17,429 bases of DNA. Source: an uncultured Phenylobacterium sp. (GTDB lineage Bacteria > Pseudomonadota > Alphaproteobacteria > Caulobacterales > Caulobacteraceae). The stretch is taken from the NCBI GenBank assembly GCA_945952175.1, contig CAMFHW010000018.1:1-17429 (forward strand), given 5' to 3'. Shown here piece after piece: positions 12,594-17,429 of this stretch. Each line of letters starts with the position of its first letter. Within the stretch, counting starts at the first letter, position 1. The notes below the pieces were generated by a model. The model saw nothing but the letters and a program-made list of their open reading frames with translations. It was not told where the DNA came from and did not search any database. Both the position numbers and the translations under genes were made by a program.

Positions 12594-13001
12594 ATGGCCA
12601 TCACCGGGCGGTGCTACTGCGGCGAGCTGCGTTACGAAGTCGAGGGGCAGCCGATCTTCAAGGGCCAGTGCCACTGCCGCGAATGCCAGTTCATCTCCGG
12701 CGGCGGGCCGAACATCTTCATGGGCGTGCCGACGCCCTCGCTGCGCTATGTGGAGGGTGAGCCCAAGGGCTTCACCCGCGACGACCTGGACGGTCCGGCG
12801 ACCCGCGAGTTCTGCGCCAACTGCGGCACCCATATCCTGACGCGGACGCCGCGCAACCCGACCGTGGTGATCCTGAAGGTCGGCACCCTGGACGATCCGT
12901 CCGCCTTCGACGGCCCGCAGATCGCCATCTGGACCGACGACATGCAGCCCTACCACACCATCCCTGAGGGCGTGGCGACCTTCCCGAAGTTCCCGGGCTA
13001 G
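12594..13001 (+). CDS. GFA family zinc protein (glutathione-dependent formaldehyde-activating enzyme-like)
   Basis: A 135-aa protein with the GFA/Mss4-like fold. Cysteines occur in the family pattern: GRCYCGELRY (Cys7, Cys9), GQCHCRECQ (Cys26, Cys28, Cys31) and FCANCGTHI (Cys74, Cys77). These form the two zinc sites. The founding member, Gfa, was reported to speed the reaction of formaldehyde with glutathione, but most homologues, this one included, have no proven role. The ATG at 12594 has GGGGAG upstream. A start at 12537 would add an unlikely Ser/Gly tail. It lies 76 nt after the thioesterase gene on the same strand. Confidence 0.92.
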   Translation: MAITGRCYCGELRYEVEGQPIFKGQCHCRECQFISGGGPNIFMGVPTPSLRYVEGEPKGFTRDDLDGPATREFCANCGTHILTRTPRNPTVVILKVGTLDDPSAFDGPQIAIWTDDMQPYHTIPEGVATFPKFPG

Positions 13002-13011
13002 AAGAAAACGC

Positions 13012-13038
13012 CGGCCGGCGCGATTTCCGCGCCGGTCG
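13012..13038 (+). terminator. Possible hairpin after the GFA gene
   Basis: CCGGCGCG (13015-13022) and CGCGCCGG (13028-13035) form a perfect 8-bp stem with a 5-nt loop, extendable to 11 pairs with one G-U. It follows the stop at 13001 by 10 nt. No T-tract follows, so it may slow or end transcription only partly before the next gene at 13099. Confidence 0.45.
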
Positions 13039-13098
13039 TGTCACAGCCGGCGGGGTCAGCGCGTCCTAGGGTCGAAACAGCCCACACGGAGCCTCCCC

Positions 13099-13599
13099 AT
13101 GACCGTCCATGTCGCCACCCCCGGCGAAGCCGCCGCCAAGACCCACATCGCGCGCCTCAATCCCTACCTGGCGCACGCCAAGCTGGTGGCGCCGCTGATC
13201 GCGCTGGAGGAGCAGTTCAAGGCCTCGAGCCTGGAGCCGCTGCTGATCGAGCTGGTGAAGATGCGCGCCTCGCAGATCAATGGCTGCGCCTTCTGCCTGC
13301 ACATGCACTCCAAGGACGCCCGCGCCATGGGCGAGCGCGAGGAGCGGCTGCACCTGCTGAACGCCTGGGAAGAGTCCAGCTACTACACGCCGCGCGAGCG
13401 GGCGGCCCTTGGCTGGACCGAGGCCTTGACCCTGGTGGCCCAGACCCATGCGCCAGACGCCGCCTATGCCGAGGTCGCCGCCCACTTCGAGCCCGAGGAG
13501 CTGGTCCAGCTCACCCTGCTGATCAACACCATCAACGCCTGGAACCGGCTGGCGATCGGCTTCCGCATGGCCCACCCCCGGGCCTGGTCCGCCGGCTGA
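13099..13599 (+). CDS. AhpD-like / carboxymuconolactone decarboxylase family protein
   Basis: A 166-aa all-helical protein. LLIELVKMRASQINGCAFCLHMHSKDAR (~48-75) is the AhpD core signature: Glu51, then Cys63-x-x-Cys66 and His70, the proton-relay set used for peroxide reduction with lipoyl or similar partners. The rest (YTPRERAALGWTEALTLV; FEPEELVQLTLLINTINAWNRLAIGFR) matches the CMD domain. The likely role is thiol peroxidase or redox protection in the cytosol. GGAG precedes the ATG at 13099. The adjacent GFA gene also points to electrophile or redox stress, but the two may be separate transcripts. It converges with the beta-lactamase gene across a strong hairpin. Confidence 0.92.
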   Translation: MTVHVATPGEAAAKTHIARLNPYLAHAKLVAPLIALEEQFKASSLEPLLIELVKMRASQINGCAFCLHMHSKDARAMGEREERLHLLNAWEESSYYTPRERAALGWTEALTLVAQTHAPDAAYAEVAAHFEPEELVQLTLLINTINAWNRLAIGFRMAHPRAWSAG

Positions 13600-13606
13600 A
13601 GCGGAT

Positions 13607-13636
13607 GGGCGCCGCCGCCCTCCCCCGGCGGCGCCC
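13607..13636. terminator. Bidirectional hairpin terminator between AhpD-like and beta-lactamase genes
   Basis: GGGCGCCGCCG (13607-13617) and CGGCGGCGCCC (13626-13636) form a perfect 11-bp stem with an 8-nt loop. It fills the 42-nt gap between the two converging stop codons. There is no T-tract on either side, but the position and strength suit shared transcription termination. Confidence 0.65.
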
Positions 13637-13641
13637 GAACC

Positions 13642-14532
13642 TCAGGCGGCGATGGTCGCCGCCACGATGCGGCCAACCTCGGCCAGCACCGCGTCGCGGC
13701 CGCTGGCGTTGAGCTTCGAGCCGTTGAGATAGGCGGCCACGATCACCGGCTTGCGGCCCGGCGGCCAGGCGATGGCGACGTCGTTGCGTGTGCCATGGTC
13801 GCCGGCGCCGGTCTTGTCGCCGATCCGCCAGGCGCCCGGCAGGCCCGCGCGCAGGGTGGCTCCACCCGTCTGGTTGGCGACCAGCCATTCGGTGAGCTGG
13901 TGGCGCGAACCGGGCGAGAGCGCATTGCCCAGCACCAGCTTGCGCATGTTGTCGACCATGGCCTGGGGCGAGGTGGTGTCGCGCACCTCGCCGGGCGTCC
14001 CCTCCGACATCAAGGGCTCCCAGCGGTCGAGGCGGGTGACCGGGTCGCCCAGGCCGCGGGCATAGGCGGTGAAGCCGCGCGGGCCGTCGAGCTGGCGCAG
14101 GATCAGGTTGGTGGCGGCGTTGTCGCTCTGGGTGACGGCCGCCTCGCAGAGTTCCGCGAGCGTCAGGCTCTCGCCGACATGCTTCTCGACGGTCGGCGCG
14201 TGGCTGACCAGGTCGGACTTCGCGATCGGGATCTTTCGCCCTAGATTTTCGTGGCCTTGATCGACCCGGGCCAACAGGGCGCCGACCAGGACGAACTTGA
14301 AGGTGCTGCACATGGCGAACCGCTGGCGGGCCTTGTAGGCGAGCTGGGCGCCGCTCTCCAGGTCGTGGATCGCCACGCCGAGCCGGCCGCCGCTCTGGGC
14401 TTCGAGGGCGGTGAAACGGGCGGTGGGATTGCCGCAGGTGGCGATCTGGGCGCGCGCCGCGCCGCCGCCCATCCGCCCCAAGGCCAGCGCCCCACCTGCC
14501 GCGCCCTGGATGAAACCGCGTCGTCCGATCAT
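13642..14532 (-). CDS. bla: Class A beta-lactamase, Tat-exported
   Basis: A 296-aa serine beta-lactamase that hydrolyses beta-lactam antibiotics in the periplasm. The start MIGRRGFIQGAAGGALALG is a twin-arginine (Tat) signal, and GGGAG precedes this ATG. A start at 14586 is rejected. Key residues, with Ambler numbers equal to position minus 6, are Ser76-Thr-Phe-Lys79 (S70, K73), Ser136-Asp-Asn (SDN loop, S130), Glu172 in RWEPLMSEGTPG (E166) and Lys240-Thr-Gly (KTG, K234). Position 170, usually Asn, is Ser176. Position 69 is Cys75, but 238 is Gly, so the carbapenemase-type 69-238 disulphide is absent. Position 105 is His. It is divergent from an AmpR-like regulator, so inducible expression is likely. 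The symbol is the generic class A name; the exact subfamily is not assigned. Confidence 0.94.
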   Translation of the reverse strand: MIGRRGFIQGAAGGALALGRMGGGAARAQIATCGNPTARFTALEAQSGGRLGVAIHDLESGAQLAYKARQRFAMCSTFKFVLVGALLARVDQGHENLGRKIPIAKSDLVSHAPTVEKHVGESLTLAELCEAAVTQSDNAATNLILRQLDGPRGFTAYARGLGDPVTRLDRWEPLMSEGTPGEVRDTTSPQAMVDNMRKLVLGNALSPGSRHQLTEWLVANQTGGATLRAGLPGAWRIGDKTGAGDHGTRNDVAIAWPPGRKPVIVAAYLNGSKLNASGRDAVLAEVGRIVAATIAA

Positions 14533-14631
14533 GTGGCTGCTCCCTTGTGCCGCCCCGAACCTGAAGGGGGACGCCAATCGGCGCAAACGATGATAGCTCT
14601 GCGGAGACCCTAGGAAAATTTGGCCTTACGC
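14533..14631. promoter_or_regulatory. Divergent bla / AmpR-like control region
   Basis: This 99-bp gap separates the starts of the beta-lactamase and LysR genes and must hold both promoters and the regulator's binding site. I see no clear AmpR box. A small CGCC-AATC-GGCG inverted repeat occurs at 14572-14583. The AT-rich stretch AGGAAAATTT lies at 14612-14621. No -35/-10 pair is convincing. Confidence 0.45.
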
Positions 14632-15507
14632 ATGAGCCGCACCCACCTGCCCCTCAACGCCCTGCGCGCCTTCGAGGCCTCGGCGCGGCACCTCTCCTTC
14701 ACGCGCGCCGGGCTGGAGCTGTCGGTGACCCAGGCGGCGGTGAGCCATCAGGTGAAGGGGCTGGAGGCGCGGCTGGGCGCGACGCTGTTCCGCCGCCTGC
14801 CGCGCGGCCTGGCCCTGACCGACGAGGGCCAGGCCCTGCTGCCGGAGCTGCGCGACGCCTTCGGCCGGCTCAGCCAGGCGGTGGAGCGGTTCGAGGGCGG
14901 GCGCATGCGCGAGGTGCTGGCGGTGGGCGCGGTCGGCACCTTCGCCGTCGGATGGCTGCTGCCGAGGCTGGCGAGCTTCCAGGCCGCCTGCCCGTTCGTG
15001 GACCTGCGGCTCTCGACCAACAACAACCGGGTCGACCTGGCCGGCGAGGGCCTGGACTGCGCGATCCGGTTCGGCGACGGCGCCTGGCACGGCACCGAGG
15101 CCGTCCACCTGTTCGCCGCGCCGCTGACCGCCATGTGCGCGCCGGCGGTGGCCGAACGGCTGGCGCGGCCGGCGGACCTGGCCGGCGAGGTGCTGCTGCG
15201 CTCCTACCGCGCCGACGACTGGCCGAACTGGTTCGCGGCCGCCGGCGAGGCCTGCCCGACACTCAAGGGCCCGCTGTTCGACAGCTCCTTCGTCATGGCC
15301 GAGGCCGCGGCCCAGGGGGCGGGCGTCGCCCTGGTCCCGGCCTCGATGTTCGAGCGCGACCTGGCGTCGGCGCGGCTGGCCCGGCCGTTCGCGGTCGAGG
15401 CGCACACGGGGAGCTACTGGCTAAGCTGGCTGAAGTCGCGCGCGCCCACTGCCGCGCACCGCGCGTTCCAGGCCTGGCTGGTCGCCGAGACATCCTTGGA
15501 CGGATGA
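14632..15507 (+). CDS. LysR family regulator, AmpR-like
   Basis: A 291-aa protein. The N-terminus MSRTHLPLNALRAFEASARHLSFTRAGLELSVTQAAVSHQVKGLE closely follows AmpR/GcvA-type regulators (AmpR begins MTRSYIPLNSLRAFEAAARHLSFT). RGLALTDEGQALLPEL completes the winged helix. The C-terminal half is a LysR substrate-binding domain (VGAVGTFAVGWLLPRL, NNRVDLAGEGLDCAIRFGDG, FVMAEAAAQGAGVALVP). AmpR-type proteins sense cell-wall muropeptides and activate the divergent beta-lactamase gene. The same head-to-head arrangement here supports that role. The ATG at 14632 matches the family start. A TTG at 14620 has a better-spaced AGGA and would add four residues, so the exact start is uncertain. Confidence 0.9.
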   Translation: MSRTHLPLNALRAFEASARHLSFTRAGLELSVTQAAVSHQVKGLEARLGATLFRRLPRGLALTDEGQALLPELRDAFGRLSQAVERFEGGRMREVLAVGAVGTFAVGWLLPRLASFQAACPFVDLRLSTNNNRVDLAGEGLDCAIRFGDGAWHGTEAVHLFAAPLTAMCAPAVAERLARPADLAGEVLLRSYRADDWPNWFAAAGEACPTLKGPLFDSSFVMAEAAAQGAGVALVPASMFERDLASARLARPFAVEAHTGSYWLSWLKSRAPTAAHRAFQAWLVAETSLDG

Positions 15508-15531
15508 CCGCCCGGGCCTATGTTTCCCGCC

Positions 15532-16011
15532 ATGAGTGTCGCCTTCACCAAGGAAGAGGACAGCGAGGCCCAGGCCGCGAACCTGCCCGACCGTCCGATT
15601 TCGCCGCACCCGAACCTCGTCACGGCGCAGGGCCTGGCGGCGCTGGACGCCGCCCTGGCGGAGGCGCGCGCCGCCTATGCCGCGGCCCAGGCGGCGGGCG
15701 AGATCAACGCCGACCGCACCGCCATGGCCAGGGCCACCCGCGACCTGCGCTACTATTCCGCCCGTCGCGCCAACGCCCAGCTGGTCGAGACCCCACCTGA
15801 TGCGGACAAGGTGGTGTTCGGCGGGTCGGTGACCTTCGAGCGCGAGGACGGCCGCCGCTCGACCTTCCGCATCGTCGGCGAGGACGAGGCCGACCCGAAC
15901 CTGGGCGCGGTCTCCTATGTCTCGCCCCTGGCCCGCGCCCTGCTGGGCAAGCAGGTGGGCGACACCGCCATGGTCGCGGGCTCGGAAGTCGAGATCCTGG
16001 CCCTGGGCTGA
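15532..16011 (+). CDS. GreA/GreB family transcription elongation factor-like protein
   Basis: A 159-aa protein. MSVAFTKEEDSEAQAANLPDRPISPHPNLVT is the typical N-terminus of a proteobacterial GreAB-like group. A helical stretch, LAALDAALAEARAAYAAAQAAGEINADRTAMARATRDLRYY (~37-80), replaces the GreA coiled coil. The C-terminal FKBP-like domain (VVFGGSVTFEREDGRRSTFRIVGEDEADPNLGAVSYVSPLARALLGKQVGDTAMV) carries the conserved ISPLARAL-like motif that binds RNA polymerase near its secondary channel. The tip acidic pair needed for transcript cleavage (as in GDLSENAEY) is not obvious, so it may modulate polymerase without full GreA activity. The start ATG at 15532 lies 24 nt after the LysR gene. Confidence 0.85.
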   Translation: MSVAFTKEEDSEAQAANLPDRPISPHPNLVTAQGLAALDAALAEARAAYAAAQAAGEINADRTAMARATRDLRYYSARRANAQLVETPPDADKVVFGGSVTFEREDGRRSTFRIVGEDEADPNLGAVSYVSPLARALLGKQVGDTAMVAGSEVEILALG

Positions 16012-16047
16012 GGCTGGAACTGCGCCGCTTGCCGTTCGGTTGAGTCC

Positions 16048-16064
16048 CCGGGGCAGAACCCCGG
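16048..16064 (+). promoter_or_regulatory. Hairpin overlapping the ribosome site of the next gene
   Basis: CCGGGG (16048-16053), loop CAGAA, and CCCCGG (16059-16064) form a perfect 6-bp stem. The 3' arm runs into CGGAG (16062-16066), the Shine-Dalgarno of the ATG at 16073. The structure could lower translation of the downstream gene or weakly end the upstream message. Confidence 0.4.
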
Positions 16065-16072
16065 AGACAGCC

Positions 16073-16570
16073 ATGGACATCGACATGCACGACCACGCCG
16101 CCGTCGAACGGCGCCTGTGGGACGAGATCGAGAAGCATTCCGTCGGCATGCTGGGCGTGACCGGCGACGCGACCCACCACACCCGGCCGATGACCGCCTT
16201 CGTCGAGCCGCGCGGGCGGCAGCTCTGGTTCTTCGTCGGCGCCGAAACGGCGCTCGCCCACGACATCGTCGAGGGCCGCACCGGGATGTTCGTCTTCCAG
16301 CGCGACGACATCCAGGCCTGCATCAGCGGCGACCTGCACATCCATTACGACCGCACGCGGATCGACCGCTACTGGAACGCCGTGGTGGCGGCGTGGTGGC
16401 CGGGCGGCAAGGACGATCCGAGCCTCACCCTGATCCGCATGGATTGCGACGAGGCGCAGGTCTGGCTCTCGCGCTCGGGGCCCGCCCGCTTCGCCTGGGA
16501 AATCGCCAAGGCCAACGCCACGCGGCACGCGCCGGACCTCGGCGGGCACGCCAGCCTGAGGTTCCACTGA
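16073..16570 (+). CDS. Pyridoxamine 5'-phosphate oxidase-fold protein (general stress protein 26-like)
   Basis: A 165-aa split-barrel flavin-binding protein. VERRLWDEIEKHSVGMLGVTG at the N-terminus, THHTRPMTAFVEPRGRQLWFFVGAETALAHDI, then ACISGDLHIHYDRTRIDRYWNAVVAAWWPGGKDDPSLTLIRMDCDEAQVWLS follow the layout of the general stress protein 26 (Pyrid_ox_like) group: a beta-barrel, WxP...GG...DPxLxLIRV, and a C-terminal EIAKANAT helix. Members bind FMN or F420-type flavins. Physiological substrates are mostly unknown, and a role in stress is inferred from the family. The ATG at 16073 has GGAG 6-7 nt upstream. It follows the GreA-like gene by 61 nt and is closed by a strong terminator. Confidence 0.88.
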   Translation: MDIDMHDHAAVERRLWDEIEKHSVGMLGVTGDATHHTRPMTAFVEPRGRQLWFFVGAETALAHDIVEGRTGMFVFQRDDIQACISGDLHIHYDRTRIDRYWNAVVAAWWPGGKDDPSLTLIRMDCDEAQVWLSRSGPARFAWEIAKANATRHAPDLGGHASLRFH

Positions 16571-16638
16571 CGCCGGATTTCATGCCGGCGCCGGACTAAG
16601 TCGACTATCCGACATTGCTGAAGGCCTCGCAGGTCACC

Positions 16639-16670
16639 AGCCCCCAAGCCGCAAGGCCTGGGGGCTTTTT
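16639..16670 (+). terminator. Intrinsic (Rho-independent) terminator
   Basis: AGCCCCCA (16639-16646) pairs perfectly with TGGGGGCT (16659-16666), with an inner GCC/GGC pair closing a GCAA tetraloop, and is followed by TTTTT (16666-16670). This is the clearest terminator of the window. It lies 68 nt after the PNPOx-like gene and ends that + strand transcript. Confidence 0.92.
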
Positions 16671-16698
16671 CGTTTCGCCGAGACTGTGACCACCTTGT

Positions 16699-16712
16699 GT
16701 CGAGTACTCGAC
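16699..16712. promoter_or_regulatory. Perfect 14-bp palindrome upstream of the Crp/Fnr gene
   Basis: GTCGAGTACTCGAC is a perfect palindrome located 63 bp before the proposed start of the Crp/Fnr-type regulator and after the upstream terminator, so within its promoter region. It does not match the classic Crp (TGTGA-N6-TCACA) or Fnr (TTGAT-N4-ATCAA) sites. It could be an autoregulatory or other operator. Confidence 0.5.
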
Positions 16713-16775
16713 GGCGCGGCGCGAACACCCTCGATAACTTGCAACCGTTGCCGCACGGCGACGTTTCGATTCCCC

Positions 16776-17429
16776 ATGCAAAGGCCCCTGTTAACGGTGC
16801 AGAATCGCCTCTTGGCCGCGCTTCCCGCGGAGGATTTCGGCCTGGTGGCGCCACACCTCGTCCAGATGGACCTGGATCGCGGTCGGCTGCTCTACGATCC
16901 GGGCGACCGGATCGACGCGGTCTACTTCCCTCATGACGGCGTCATCTCGCTGATGACCCTGATGGACAACGGCGCGGCGATCGAGAGCGCCGTGATCGGG
17001 TGCGAAGGCGCGCTCGGCCTGCCGGCCGCCGTCGCCCCGCGCCAGTCGCTGTCACGCGCCATCGTCCAGACGCCCTGCCGCTGCTCGCGGATCAGCGTGC
17101 CGCACCTACACGAGGCGTGGAAGCGGAGCGCGACGCTGCGCGAGCTCACCGACCGGCACAGCGAAGCCCTGTTCGGCAACGCCATCCAGCTGGTCGGCTG
17201 CAACGCCCTGCATTCGGTGGAGGCGCGGTTCTGCCGCTGGCTGCTGTCGTGCCACGACCGGATCTCGACCGACACCGTGGCCCTGACCCAGGAGTTCCTG
17301 GCCGACATGCTGGGGGTGCAGCGGACCACCGTCACCGCGGCCGCCCGGACCCTGCAGGACAAGCGGATCATCCGCTACCGGCGCGGCGTGGTCGACATCG
17401 TCAACCGGCCGGCGCTCGAGGCCCTGGCG
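16776..17429 (+). CDS. Crp/Fnr family transcriptional regulator, 3' end beyond the window
   Basis: The frame from the ATG at 16776 is open for 218 codons to the last base, with no stop, so the gene is cut by the window. The N-terminal cyclic-nucleotide-binding-like barrel is visible (LLYDPGDRIDAVYFPHDGVISLMTLM, then ESAVIGCEGALGLP), followed by a long dimer helix. The helix-turn-helix TQEFLADMLGVQRTTVTAAARTLQDKRIIRYRRG (~175-208) is typical of the Crp_2 group. The AVIGxEGxxG signature belongs to the Crp/Fnr subgroup common in Alphaproteobacteria rather than to true cAMP receptors. No Fnr-type N-terminal cysteine cluster is present. There is no clear ribosome site before the ATG, so a leaderless message or another start is possible. 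Usual length ~230-250 aa, so little is missing. Confidence 0.88.
   Translation, partial: MQRPLLTVQNRLLAALPAEDFGLVAPHLVQMDLDRGRLLYDPGDRIDAVYFPHDGVISLMTLMDNGAAIESAVIGCEGALGLPAAVAPRQSLSRAIVQTPCRCSRISVPHLHEAWKRSATLRELTDRHSEALFGNAIQLVGCNALHSVEARFCRWLLSCHDRISTDTVALTQEFLADMLGVQRTTVTAAARTLQDKRIIRYRRGVVDIVNRPALEALA

Noticed and set aside
16571..16638. Possible small RNA ending at the intrinsic terminator
   Set aside because: The segment is short and I see no promoter or conserved structure; the terminator is explained by the upstream gene.

Overview
The window is very GC-rich (about 70% by eye, with strong third-position G/C) and looks like an alphaproteobacterial chromosome, most likely Caulobacteraceae (Caulobacter or Phenylobacterium). 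This is inferred from gene content and codon use, not from a marker gene. The first 45 bases are not biological. They match the Illumina Nextera read-1 adapter preceded by an 8-base i5 index, so the contig begins at an untrimmed library end. Genomic sequence starts at about position 46, and the last gene runs off the right edge.

Left part (46-4616): a 5'-truncated phage terminase small-subunit-like gene; a convergent hypothetical gene with a membrane C-terminus (490-1536, -); a DUF1993 gene (1640-2149, +); a perfect 25-bp inverted repeat; a sarcosine-oxidase-like FAD enzyme with a possible Tat signal (2265-3473, -); a small helical protein of unknown function (3641-4045, +); and an NAD(P)H-dependent FMN reductase (4053-4616, -).

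Most notable region (4681-6657): a compact minus-strand operon encoding, in order of transcription, a 79-aa protein with a Cys-Ala-Cys motif, a DUF692/MNIO-family metalloenzyme, and a DUF2063-like partner whose start overlaps the MNIO stop by 4 bp. Known MNIO RiPP systems have the same order: precursor, MNIO, partner. Here the candidate substrate has no signal peptide and does not look like the known precursor types, so this is the best candidate for an undescribed system. An AT-rich island of about 190 bp with palindromes lies upstream and probably holds its promoter.

Middle (6658-9995): a SAM methyltransferase, a cytosolic alpha/beta hydrolase, an interspersed-type repeat, then a divergent pair. 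The pair is a two-cysteine OhrR-like MarR regulator (-) and an exported alpha/beta hydrolase (+). Two perfect TATCGCGATA palindromes and a half-site flank the sigma-70-like promoter between them. A strong hairpin terminator closes the + gene.

Right part (10050-17429): an acyl-CoA dehydrogenase divergent from an IclR regulator (TTG start proposed) with a 20-bp near-palindrome between them; a + strand run of hotdog thioesterase, GFA-family zinc protein and AhpD-like protein; then a class A beta-lactamase (-) divergent from an AmpR-like LysR regulator (+), the classic arrangement of inducible class A enzymes. After these come a GreA/GreB-family protein, a pyridoxamine-phosphate-oxidase-fold protein, a textbook intrinsic terminator, and a Crp/Fnr regulator cut by the window end. 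Overall the segment is an accessory/stress neighbourhood of small regulator-enzyme pairs (peroxide/electrophile, beta-lactam, acyl-CoA) next to one putative peptide-modification operon. No tRNA, rRNA, CRISPR array or intact insertion sequence was seen.
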